Positions 15,705-23,569 of a stretch of 34,753 nt of DNA are shown here, one piece after another. Made by a program: the position numbers and the translations under genes. Source of the DNA: CAZEYT01 sp964516295 (GTDB lineage Bacteria; Verrucomicrobiota; Verrucomicrobiia; Chthoniobacterales; Terrimicrobiaceae); the NCBI GenBank assembly GCA_964516295.1, contig CAZEYT010000027.1:1-34753 (forward strand). Reading direction: 5' to 3'. A model generated the notes under the pieces. That model saw nothing but the letters and a program-made list of their open reading frames with translations. It did no database searches and was not told where the DNA came from. Position 1 is the first letter of the stretch; each line of letters opens with the position of its first letter.

Positions 15705-16871
15705 TTAGGCGCGCAGGGTATGCGCTTCAAGCAGGGGTTTGAGATTGTTATCGTGGATGCGGATGATGTCCATCTCGCGACGGGCATTTTCGGGGGAATC
15801 GGAGGCGTGCGCGGCGTTGATCATCACTGTTTGGCCGAATTCCTTCCGGATCGATCCCGGGGGCGCTTTCGACGGGTCGGTGGGGCCGAGCACGGCGCGA
15901 ATCTTTGCCACCGCATCGATCCCGCGGTAGACCAGGGCGACACATTTTTCCGTGCCGGGGAGATCCCGTTTCTCGGGCGGACACTGACCGGGCCGTGTGC
16001 CGGACATGAATTGGATGATCGTTTCCCAGTGCGCGCGACCGGCAATCGGGCCGAGCATTTCCGCCAGACGGGCCTCGACCGCATCGTCGAGTGGCACGCC
16101 GAGTTCTTCCTCGACGACGAGGCGGGCGCGCTTGCCGCTGGGGCCGGACATTTTGTCCATGAGCACGTCGAGGACGGGTCCGTAGAATTTCTCGGCCTGT
16201 GCAACGCTCATGTGGAGGACCTGGAATCCCACGATGGCCAGTCCGCTGCGGGAAAAGGTGTCGATGACGCCGCCGGGCCGGGCATTCGGGAAGCGGAAAT
16301 TGTCGGGCTTGATGAGCACGAGGGTTGTCTCGACATTGGCTCCGGCGGGAAAAAGAACGCTCTCCTCGAGAATGCCTCCATCGGAGTCTGAAAACCTGGC
16401 CCAAAGTTCGAGATGTTGCCGGGCCGAGGCGCTGTCGGGGGCGGTGAGCACGGCCGGCTCAAAGAAAACCACGCGGCCGTCTTCGACGATGTAATCGCCA
16501 TACGTGTCCCGAATGGTTTCGCCGCGCGGACCCGGACTCTCAATGTGCCCGGTGACCGAGCGCGTTTTGGCCACGGCGTCCTCGCCGCGGAGCACGAGAA
16601 GGAGGACCCGGGCCGGACGGCCTTCGGAATCGGGAGCGAATTGTCGGCGGACGTAATCGCGGATGAGTTCCTGCACGCCGCTGTGTTTCGGGTCGGGTTC
16701 GCCGGCGACCATCCCGGCATAGGCTGCGGCGAGTTCCGCCGATGGGGCGAACATCCGCCCGGCGACGAGATCCAGGCCGGTCCGCGCGAGCAATCGCGAA
16801 ATGATGCCGCCCGTGCGCGATTTGCGCAGCGAGTAGGGTGTCACCAAAACGTAGGAAAGCTCTTCGGCCAT
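15705..16871 (-). CDS. ndk: Tandem nucleoside diphosphate kinase-like protein
   Basis: The 388-residue protein contains two NDK-type halves, where the normal enzyme has one of about 140 residues. The N-terminal half (1 to about 165) begins YVLVTPYSLRKSRTGGIISRLL and lacks the phosphohistidine: the equivalent block reads FFEPAVLTAPDSASAR. The C-terminal half (from about 175) begins TTLVLIKPDNFRF and keeps INAAHASDSPENARRE with His about 355, the phosphate-carrying residue. The C-terminal half also has an insert of roughly 70 residues before the ALVYRG strand. One active and one inactive, perhaps regulatory, half is inferred. It lies 100 bases downstream of guaB, fitting a role in nucleotide supply. 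Confidence 0.85.
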   Translation of the reverse strand: MAEELSYVLVTPYSLRKSRTGGIISRLLARTGLDLVAGRMFAPSAELAAAYAGMVAGEPDPKHSGVQELIRDYVRRQFAPDSEGRPARVLLLVLRGEDAVAKTRSVTGHIESPGPRGETIRDTYGDYIVEDGRVVFFEPAVLTAPDSASARQHLELWARFSDSDGGILEESVLFPAGANVETTLVLIKPDNFRFPNARPGGVIDTFSRSGLAIVGFQVLHMSVAQAEKFYGPVLDVLMDKMSGPSGKRARLVVEEELGVPLDDAVEARLAEMLGPIAGRAHWETIIQFMSGTRPGQCPPEKRDLPGTEKCVALVYRGIDAVAKIRAVLGPTDPSKAPPGSIRKEFGQTVMINAAHASDSPENARREMDIIRIHDNNLKPLLEAHTLRA

Positions 16872-16971
16872 GCGATGAAAATTTCCGCCCAGACGAGGGC
16901 GGGGCCGGTCTTGAGCGGGCCGGGCAAATTACTGGCGGCCTCCAACAGACGTCAACTGCAATTTCGCCGGG

Positions 16972-18561
16972 TCAACCCTCCGAGCCCGTCGCTTTGACTT
17001 CAATGATGTCGTGTGGCGCGCTCTCACGGAGGCCGGCGGTCGTGATGCGGGTGTAGCGGGCGCTGGCGCGGAGGGCCGGGAGGTCCCGCGCCCCGAGATA
17101 GCCCATCCCGCTTTGCAAACCGCCCGCGAGCTGACCCAGCACGAGATCGACCGGAGCCGAGACTTCTTTGAGCGCTTCGACCCCCTCCGCCGCTGATTTG
17201 CGGGCGGTGTCTTTCGCATGTCCATACCGGGCGGCGCTCCCGGCATTCATGGCAGCGAGGCTGCCCATGCCGCGGTATTGTTTATAAAATTTCCCGTTGA
17301 TCTCCATGATGCTCCCGGGAGCTTCGGGACAACCCGCCAAGAGGCTGCCGCAGATGACGCCATGGGCGAGGGTGAGTGCCTTCACGATGTCGCCGGACTT
17401 CGTGATGCCGCCATCTGCAAGAATGGTGATGCCATTCGCCTCTGCAGCCTGGGCACAGACAAAGAGAGCTGTGAGTTGCGGGATGCCGACGCCGGCGACC
17501 ACCCGCGTCGTGCAGATCGACCCCGGACCCTGACCGACCTTCACGCAATTCGCTCCGCATTTTGCCAGAAATTCCACGCCCGCCCCGCTCGTGACATTTC
17601 CGGCAATAATCGGGATCTCCGGAAACGCATCCCGAATGGCCCGGACCGCATCGCCCACTCCGGCGGTGTGACCGTGAGCCGTGGAGACGGCGACGGCATC
17701 GAGTCCGCGGTCGACCAGCGCGCCGACCTGGTTCACCAGCATCTCGCGATCCAGATCGCCCGCGGCCGAGCGGGGCGCACTCACCGCCGCCCCGCACAGG
17801 AGGCGGAATTTTCCGTCGCGGGCGGGCTTGGTCTTGAGCGAGCGTTCTTGGGTGATGCGCTCGATATCACTCAGCGTAAACAACCCCCGCAGGCGGTCCT
17901 CGCGATCCACAACGAGAAGTTTGTGGATGCCGAGATGAGCTGTGAAAAATGCATCGGCTTTCGAGATGGGATCGTCTCCCAACTCGTCCTCGCAGATGGT
18001 CAGCACCCCGGTGCGTGGGATCATCCCTTCCATGACCCCGCGCGGGGCGAAGCGCGGGCGCACGCAATGCCCGGGCAACAGGCCGAGGAGCTTGCCGGAT
18101 TCATCGACGACCGGAAACGTGCTGAATGAAAATTTCCGCTCCTCGATGAGTTTCAAAACATCGCCGATCTTCTGGTCGGGTGCGACCTTGATCGGTTCGC
18201 GAATCAGGCCGTGGACGTGATTTTTTACCCGCGAAACTTCCGACAATTGCTGCCGGGCGGGCATGTTGTAGTGGATGAGTCCGAGGCCGCCATTGAGCGC
18301 AAGGGCGATGGCCATGCGCGATTCTGTGACCGTATCCATGTCGGCCGACACCACCGGAAGTTGCAATTGCAAACCGGGTGCCAGACACGTGCTGAAATCG
18401 GCATCCCGCGGCAGAATGTCGGAATAAAGCGTCGCCAGCGTGACGTCATCGTAGGTCAGGGCGAGATGCGCGTGTTCGGAAAAAAACTCCCGGGCGGGAC
18501 GATAAAAAAGACTGTCCCAATCCGTTGTCGTGCGGCTGTGAGTGAGCGTCGCGGCGTCCAT
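16972..18561 (-). CDS. guaB: IMP dehydrogenase
   Basis: GuaB oxidises IMP to XMP with NAD+, the committed step to guanine nucleotides. From ATG 18561 it has 529 residues, slightly long because of an N-terminal stretch before LTYDDVTLATLYSDILP. The core has PVVSADMDTVTE, two CBS domains between about 115 and 240 (FSFSTFPVVDESGKLLG; HKLLVVDREDRLRGLFTLSDI), the catalytic loop VGQGPGSICTTR with the nucleophilic Cys, ILADGGITKSGDI, and the flap YRGMGSLAAM. The catalytic parts are intact. It is the first gene of the guaB-ndk-aminotransferase-methyltransferase run. Confidence 0.95.
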   Translation of the reverse strand: MDAATLTHSRTTTDWDSLFYRPAREFFSEHAHLALTYDDVTLATLYSDILPRDADFSTCLAPGLQLQLPVVSADMDTVTESRMAIALALNGGLGLIHYNMPARQQLSEVSRVKNHVHGLIREPIKVAPDQKIGDVLKLIEERKFSFSTFPVVDESGKLLGLLPGHCVRPRFAPRGVMEGMIPRTGVLTICEDELGDDPISKADAFFTAHLGIHKLLVVDREDRLRGLFTLSDIERITQERSLKTKPARDGKFRLLCGAAVSAPRSAAGDLDREMLVNQVGALVDRGLDAVAVSTAHGHTAGVGDAVRAIRDAFPEIPIIAGNVTSGAGVEFLAKCGANCVKVGQGPGSICTTRVVAGVGIPQLTALFVCAQAAEANGITILADGGITKSGDIVKALTLAHGVICGSLLAGCPEAPGSIMEINGKFYKQYRGMGSLAAMNAGSAARYGHAKDTARKSAAEGVEALKEVSAPVDLVLGQLAGGLQSGMGYLGARDLPALRASARYTRITTAGLRESAPHDIIEVKATGSEG

Positions 18562-18607
18562 GAACCATGATGGGAACACGGCGTTCCCGATGCAAGGGGG
18601 AAATTTT

Positions 18608-20578
18608 TCAGAAATCCACGCCGTTCGTCCGGCACCAGGCGACGGCCTCGGGATTTCCGGCGCGGGCCGCCTGCACGAACCACTCCCGCGCCGCCGCGAC
18701 ATCGCGCGGGGTGCCCTGTCCGGAGTAGACAGCCTTCGCGAGGTTCACCATGCACGCGGGGTAGCCGCGGGCCGCCCCGGATTTCCAAAGTTCCACGGCC
18801 TTCCGCGGGTCGGCGGGTACGCCTTGTCCGCGCAGGTGAAGCACGCCAAGGTTGGCCAGAGCGTCGCCGGACCCCAGCTCAGCCCCGCGCTGGAAAAGTC
18901 GCAGAGCTTCGGCATCGTTGCGCGGCACGCCGGACCCGCGGGCGTAGAGATCGCCGAGAAGGTTGTAGGCGAGAGGGTGGTGGAAGGCCACGGCGGCCTC
19001 GAGAAGCGCGGCCGCGCGGGCGGGGTCTTTGGCGGTGCCTTTTCCATAAATCAAACACTCGGCCAATACGGTCATGGCATCGGTATCGCCGGCGTTGGCG
19101 GCCCGCTCGAACCACTTCACGGCCAACGGCAGGTCGGGCGCGGCGACGCCTTTTCCATTCGAGAGCATGAGACCGGCCTGGGTCATGGCCTCGGTCTGGC
19201 CGTTCTCCGCCGCGGCCTGAAACCAGCGAAGGGCCGCGCGGGGTTGCTTTTCCCGGAGTTCCTCCCCGAGCAGCATTTGTGCGGAAACGACATCGTGCCC
19301 GGCGGCGTCTTCCAAGGTTGATTTCCATTGCGCGAAGCGCGTTGGGGTCATCACGAAGGCATTGGAGCGCATCGCGGCAGCGGCCATTTCCGCCTTGCGC
19401 CATCCCTCCGGATTTCCGGCCCGTGCAACTTCGAGGCTCGCGGCAAGGGCTTCGCCGGTTTTTCCCTCGCGCAAAAGGGCATCAATTTTCGCCATCGGGT
19501 CCGGTGGGGGTGGCGGGGTCGGCGTTGGCCCGGGTGTGGGAGACGGCAGCGAAAAAACGACGGAAGCGGGCACGACTTCCGGTTCGCTTTCGAGCGGGGA
19601 TGTCGGTCGTCGGGTTCCAAGCAGGATCAAGCCCAAAACAAGGACAAAAACAACACCCGCACCGGCGGCCATCAGCCACGCGCGGGCTTGGAATCGCGAG
19701 ACCGGGCGGACCGGAAGAGGCGGTGGCAAACTCCCGGAACGAATCCCCCGCTGAATCGCCGCCGCCCCCAAGCAGGCCTCCAACTCGATCCGGAGAGCCG
19801 TGGGATTCTGAGGCCGGCCGGCCGGATCGTTGGCCAGCATTCGGAGGACCAGCGTCTGAACATCGCCGGGCACTCCCGCGAGTGGCGCCGCCGCGGGCAG
19901 CATTTCGATGCGGTCCCGCCTCACTTCCGCGGCTGTGCCGGCAAATGGAGGACGACCGGTGAGCATGTGGTAGAGCGTCGCGCCAAGCGAATAGATATCC
20001 GACCGCACATCCACCGTTTTCCCCCGAAGTTGTTCCGGGCTCGCGTAATCCGGGGTTCCGGCAAAGGCACCCGCACTCCCGCCCGTCGCCGTGAACCGGG
20101 CGAGGCCGAAGTCGATCATCTTCACCATCGTTCGCCCGTCGTCGTCGCGGAGGAGAAGGAGGTTCGCGGGATTGATGTCGCGGTGAACCAAGCCCTCGCG
20201 CGACGCGGCAGAAAGCGCGCGGGCGACCTGGAGCGCGATCTCCAGCGCCACCCGAACCGGCAGCGGGCCGGATTCCGCGAGCCGGGCTTCAAGGGTTCGG
20301 CCCTCCACCAGCTCCATCGCGTAAAAGCATTGCCCGCGGTCTTCGCCCAAATGGTGGACCGAAGCGACATTCGAGTGCCGGAGCGCCGCCGCCGCCCGGG
20401 CCTCCCGGAAAAAGGCCTCCCGGTCCTCTTCCGTTCGGACGTTTTCGAGAACTTTCAGTGCGACATCGACTTTGAGATTCGTGTCCCGCGCTCGATAGGT
20501 AACCCCCATCGCGCCCCGCCCGAGCTCCCAAGCGCTCCCATCCGGACGGGTGAGGACCTCAAAGTGTTGGAAGCGCAT
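18608..20578 (-). CDS. Membrane-anchored Ser/Thr protein kinase with Sel1 repeats
   Basis: From ATG 20578 (a GTG five codons upstream is possible) the protein has 656 residues. Residues about 10-265 are a PknB-like kinase: ELGRGAMGVTYRARD, VALKVLE, LVHRDINPANLLLL, MIDFGLAR and GTPDYASPEQL. The catalytic loop has Asn where HRDxKPxN kinases have Lys. A membrane span follows (about 305-323, GVVFVLVLGLILLG), then a Pro-rich linker, then about six Sel1/TPR-type repeats of 36 residues, such as ALRWFQAAAENGQTEAMTQA. The kinase would face the cytoplasm and the repeats the periplasm, where they may bind proteins. Targets are unknown. No partner phosphatase is nearby. Confidence 0.9.
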   Translation of the reverse strand: MRFQHFEVLTRPDGSAWELGRGAMGVTYRARDTNLKVDVALKVLENVRTEEDREAFFREARAAAALRHSNVASVHHLGEDRGQCFYAMELVEGRTLEARLAESGPLPVRVALEIALQVARALSAASREGLVHRDINPANLLLLRDDDGRTMVKMIDFGLARFTATGGSAGAFAGTPDYASPEQLRGKTVDVRSDIYSLGATLYHMLTGRPPFAGTAAEVRRDRIEMLPAAAPLAGVPGDVQTLVLRMLANDPAGRPQNPTALRIELEACLGAAAIQRGIRSGSLPPPLPVRPVSRFQARAWLMAAGAGVVFVLVLGLILLGTRRPTSPLESEPEVVPASVVFSLPSPTPGPTPTPPPPPDPMAKIDALLREGKTGEALAASLEVARAGNPEGWRKAEMAAAAMRSNAFVMTPTRFAQWKSTLEDAAGHDVVSAQMLLGEELREKQPRAALRWFQAAAENGQTEAMTQAGLMLSNGKGVAAPDLPLAVKWFERAANAGDTDAMTVLAECLIYGKGTAKDPARAAALLEAAVAFHHPLAYNLLGDLYARGSGVPRNDAEALRLFQRGAELGSGDALANLGVLHLRGQGVPADPRKAVELWKSGAARGYPACMVNLAKAVYSGQGTPRDVAAAREWFVQAARAGNPEAVAWCRTNGVDF

Positions 20579-20646
20579 CGCCTCCCCATACACGCGCGAA
20601 GACCGGAGCGCAATTTGACTTCATGCTCCGCCTCAAGCCAAAACAA

Positions 20647-20859
20647 TCACCGTGGCGAGTTTTTCGCCCCGCGACGCCGATAAATCCAAACCGCCGCCAA
20701 TCCCAATCCGGCCAACAGGTCCGCGGAGGGCTCGGGCACTGCGGTAAATGCCAGCGACTCCACCTCGGCATGGGCCGAGACGCCCGAGCAGGAAAAATTC
20801 CATCCGGCCGCCACGACCGGCCAGGCCTTGAAAAGACAATACCTGGGGCGATTTAGCAC
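20647..20859 (-). CDS. PEP-CTERM sorting-signal protein, very short, probably a remnant
   Basis: The 70-residue frame ends with VPEPSADLLAGLGLAAVWIYRRR, a textbook PEP-CTERM signal: VPEP, a hydrophobic span, then an Arg cluster that is recognised by exosortase. The 35 residues before it (NFSCSGVSAHAEVESLAFTA) look like the last beta strands of a PEP-CTERM secreted protein. The first 20 residues do not form a convincing signal peptide. It is therefore most likely the 3' end of a larger gene truncated at its 5' side by the nrd operon, whose nrdG stop is 50 bases upstream. A functional micro-protein cannot be excluded. Confidence 0.6.
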   Translation of the reverse strand: MLNRPRYCLFKAWPVVAAGWNFSCSGVSAHAEVESLAFTAVPEPSADLLAGLGLAAVWIYRRRGAKNSPR

Positions 20860-20909
20860 CGTTGCGGGAATTGGGCAACTCAGAGCAACGCCTGTTCCGG
20901 CGCTTTGTC

Positions 20910-21554
20910 CTACGGCCGCGGATGAGCCCCCGCCAGAAGCTCCGCATCAACACACCCCTCCAGCCGGAACGGTTGGATTTTCGCTTCAGGCGCATCGTGC
21001 CTTCGCAGGTCGGCGGCGAGGTCTTCCAAATCCTGTGGCCCCAGAAGCATCGGGTGAACTGTCGTCCGCAGTTCAAAGGCGACACCCGACCGCACCACCG
21101 AGTCGAGCGCATGCGAAACCAGCCCCTGCGAGCCGGTGTGCCGGGTGATTTTTGAGTAGCGTGCATCCAGCGGAGCTTTGATGTCCAGCCCGACCCAATC
21201 CACCAGCGGCAAAACCTCCTCCAGACGTTGAGGAAAAGTCCCCGCGGTGTGGAGCCCGACCGCAAACCCCATGTCCCGCACATCCCGCATCGCCGCGGCC
21301 AGAGCAGGCTGCGCCGTGGGTTCGCCGCCACTGAAGACGACCGCCTCCAGAAATCCCCGCCGCCCGGCCAGTTCCGCCACAATGTTTTCCCACACCCACT
21401 CCGTCTCCACGAAGGGCTGCAAATGCGGATTGTGACAGTAACGACATCGCCACGGACAGCCCTGACAAAAAACGACAGCGCTCAATCGACCGGGATAGTC
21501 CACCGTCGTGAACGGCACAAATCCCCCGACCCGCAGCGTCTCGGGCGCCTTCAT
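20910..21554 (-). CDS. nrdG: Anaerobic ribonucleotide reductase activating enzyme
   Basis: NrdG is a radical SAM enzyme that installs the glycyl radical on the anaerobic reductase. The 214-residue protein has the cluster motif CPWRCRYC inside FCQGCPWRCRYCHNPHLQPF, followed by VVFSGGEPTAQPAL, the SAM-binding GGE loop. Its start overlaps the stop of the 58-residue glycyl-radical gene by four bases (ATGA), so the two should be made in step. This matters because the target glycine of NrdG lies on that small protein here. Confidence 0.95.
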   Translation of the reverse strand: MKAPETLRVGGFVPFTTVDYPGRLSAVVFCQGCPWRCRYCHNPHLQPFVETEWVWENIVAELAGRRGFLEAVVFSGGEPTAQPALAAAMRDVRDMGFAVGLHTAGTFPQRLEEVLPLVDWVGLDIKAPLDARYSKITRHTGSQGLVSHALDSVVRSGVAFELRTTVHPMLLGPQDLEDLAADLRRHDAPEAKIQPFRLEGCVDAELLAGAHPRP

Positions 21555-21727
21555 GGCACGCCGAAGACGCGCCGTTTTTCGCGCGTGCGTTCCTCGCGGA
21601 AGGACACACGCTCGGCGTGCTCGCTTTGTTTGCCTTTGTTGAACTGCGAGACCGGACGGTGGTAGCCCATCACGCGGGTCCAGACTTCGCAGCGGGTTCG
21701 TTCATTTTCCGGAAGTTCGGTTTTCAT
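21551..21727 (-). CDS. Separate glycyl-radical segment of anaerobic ribonucleotide reductase
   Basis: This 58-residue frame starts MKTELPENERTRCEVWTRV, and the next residues MGYHRPVSQFNKGKQSEH match the extreme C-terminus of normal NrdD, where the RVxGY glycine carries the radical. Gly21 is the predicted radical site and Cys13 lies close by. It starts seven bases after the nrdD stop, in a different frame, and overlaps nrdG by four bases. NrdD itself stops right after its zinc-binding CPVC, just where this piece should begin. The reductase therefore seems to be made of two chains. Similar small NrdD-like proteins are, to my recollection, found in other bacteria, but little is written about them. 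Confidence 0.85.
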   Translation of the reverse strand: MKTELPENERTRCEVWTRVMGYHRPVSQFNKGKQSEHAERVSFREERTREKRRVFGVP

Positions 21728-21734
21728 GGATTTT

Positions 21735-23453
21735 TCAGGCGGCCTGGCATTGGAGTTTCTTCTGCAAAAGTTGCTCGTCGCACACGGGACAAAACACGTG
21801 CTCGCCGGCCAGATACCCGTGCTGTGGACAGATCGAGAAGGTCGGTGTGATCGTCAGATACGGCAGGCGGAATTGGGTGAAAATCCGCTTGATCAGCTCG
21901 CCACAAGCGCGCCCGGATGACAGCCGTTCGTTCATGTAGAGGTGCAGGACCGTGCCGCCCGTGTAGCGTTTTTGAAGATCGTCCTGATGCCTCAGCGCGA
22001 CGAAGGGATCATCCGTCCAGCCAACCGGGAGTTGTGTGGAATTCGTGTAATACGGAGCCTCCGGCGTTCCGGCCTGCAGGATGCCCTCGAGGTTTTTTTG
22101 ATCCATCCGCGCGAATCGATAGGTTGCTCCCTCCGCCGGTGACGCCTCCAGATTGTAAAGGTGCCCCGTGCGCTCCTGGAACGCGACCATCCGCTCGCGC
22201 ATCCGGTCCAGAAGCCGAAGCGCAAAGTCGCGGCCCCAAGGGGTCGCGATGTGCTCGAGATCCTTCGTGAAATTCCGAATGCATTCGTTCACCCCGTTGA
22301 TGCCAACCGTGGAGAAATGATTCCGCAGCGTGCCCAGGTAGCGCTTGGTGAACGGATACAGTCCGCGATCCATGTGCTCCTGAATGACACGGCGTTTGAT
22401 CTCGAGACTTTCACACGCGAGGTCCATGAGGTGGTCGAGGCGCTCGTGGAGTCCGCTCTCGTCGCCGGCAAAAAGATACCCCAACCGCGCGGCATTGATT
22501 GTCACCACACCGATCGACCCCGTCTGCTCCGCCGAGCCAAAGAGCCCGTTTCCCCGCTTGAGCAACTCGCGCAAATCGAGCTGCAACCGACAGCACATCG
22601 AACGGACCATGTTCGGTTGCAGTTCGGAATTCAGAAAATTTTGAAAATACGGCAGCCCGTATTTCGCCGTCACCTCAAAGAGCAACTGCGCCGTCTCACT
22701 CTCCCAGGGAAAATCCTGTGTTAGATTGTAGGTCGGAATCGGAAAAGTGAACACCCGCTGCCGGGCATCGCCGCGTGCCATCACACGCAGGAACGCGCGA
22801 TTGATCATGTCCATCTCGTGGCCCAGATCGCCATAGGCAAACCCGATCTCCCGTCCGCCCACCGTCGCCGGCACCCCGCGCAGATCCTCCGGGCAGACCC
22901 AGTCGAATGTGAGGTTCGTAAACGGTGTCTGCGTGCCCCAGCGTGAGGGTACGTTGAGATTGAAAACAAACTCCTGCATCCCCTGTTCGACTTCGACCTC
23001 GCTCAGGCCGTCGTGCCGGACATAGGGCGCGAGGTAGGTGTCCACCGAGCTGAACGCCTGCGCGCCGGCCCACTCGTTTTGGAGCGTGCCGAGAAAGTTC
23101 ACCATCTGACCAAGCGCCGTCCGGTAGTGCCGCGGCGGCCCGCTTTCGATTTTGTTCGCGACCCCGTTGAAACCTTCGGACAGCAACTGCCGCAGCGACC
23201 ACCCGGCACAATACCCCGAGAACATGTCCAGGTCGTGAATATGAAAATCCGCATGCCGGTGAGCCTGACCGACCGCCGGCGGGTACATGTGGTCCAACCA
23301 GTAATTCGCCGTCAGTTTCCCGGCCGCATTCAAAATCATCCCCCCCAGCGAATAGCCTTGGTTCGCATTCGCATTCACCCGCCAATCTGTGCGCTGGATG
23401 TATTCGTCCAGAACCGAGGCGGGTTCAACCGAAGAGGGAGGATTTTGCGACAT
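21735..23453 (-). CDS. nrdD: Anaerobic ribonucleoside-triphosphate reductase, large chain lacking the glycyl-radical loop
   Basis: NrdD reduces ribonucleoside triphosphates to deoxy forms without oxygen. The 572-residue chain starts MSQNPPSSVEPASVLDEYIQ and moves straight into DWRVNANANQGYSLGGMI, so the usual N-terminal ATP-cone (about 90 residues) is missing. Core blocks are HIHDLDMFSGYCAGWSL, PFTNLTFDW, FPIPTYNLT, and the catalytic-barrel segment CCRLQLDLRELLKRGNG. It ends with a metal site, SICPQHGYLAGEHVFCPVC, and stops 13 residues later. The glycine-radical segment follows as a separate gene. Without an ATP-cone, overall activity control must differ from E. coli NrdD. Confidence 0.95.
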   Translation of the reverse strand: MSQNPPSSVEPASVLDEYIQRTDWRVNANANQGYSLGGMILNAAGKLTANYWLDHMYPPAVGQAHRHADFHIHDLDMFSGYCAGWSLRQLLSEGFNGVANKIESGPPRHYRTALGQMVNFLGTLQNEWAGAQAFSSVDTYLAPYVRHDGLSEVEVEQGMQEFVFNLNVPSRWGTQTPFTNLTFDWVCPEDLRGVPATVGGREIGFAYGDLGHEMDMINRAFLRVMARGDARQRVFTFPIPTYNLTQDFPWESETAQLLFEVTAKYGLPYFQNFLNSELQPNMVRSMCCRLQLDLRELLKRGNGLFGSAEQTGSIGVVTINAARLGYLFAGDESGLHERLDHLMDLACESLEIKRRVIQEHMDRGLYPFTKRYLGTLRNHFSTVGINGVNECIRNFTKDLEHIATPWGRDFALRLLDRMRERMVAFQERTGHLYNLEASPAEGATYRFARMDQKNLEGILQAGTPEAPYYTNSTQLPVGWTDDPFVALRHQDDLQKRYTGGTVLHLYMNERLSSGRACGELIKRIFTQFRLPYLTITPTFSICPQHGYLAGEHVFCPVCDEQLLQKKLQCQAA

Positions 23454-23548
23454 GAAATGGGAAAGATGGTGGAGCCGCCATTTTCAACCTGTGGTGGGCA
23501 GAAAGTTTCGACAGGGCGACATCTTGTGCTTTTCCGCCCAAGACTTCA

Positions 23549-23562
23549 TTGATGCCCGTCAA
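23549..23562. promoter_or_regulatory. FNR/CRP-like box upstream of nrdD
   Basis: TTGATGCCCGTCAA has nine of ten conserved bases of the FNR consensus TTGAT-N4-ATCAA. It lies about 96-109 bases before the nrdD start, a plausible spot for oxygen-responsive activation of an anaerobic enzyme. A site of this kind can occur by chance, and no matching -10/-35 pair was found. Confidence 0.35.
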
Positions 23563-23569
23563 GCCCGGC

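Noticed and set aside
21735..21800. Ribosomal frameshift joining nrdD to the 58-residue segment
   Set aside because: The frames could be joined without a stop, but no slippery heptamer was seen and the small gene has its own ATG; independent translation with coupling is simpler. It remains possible.
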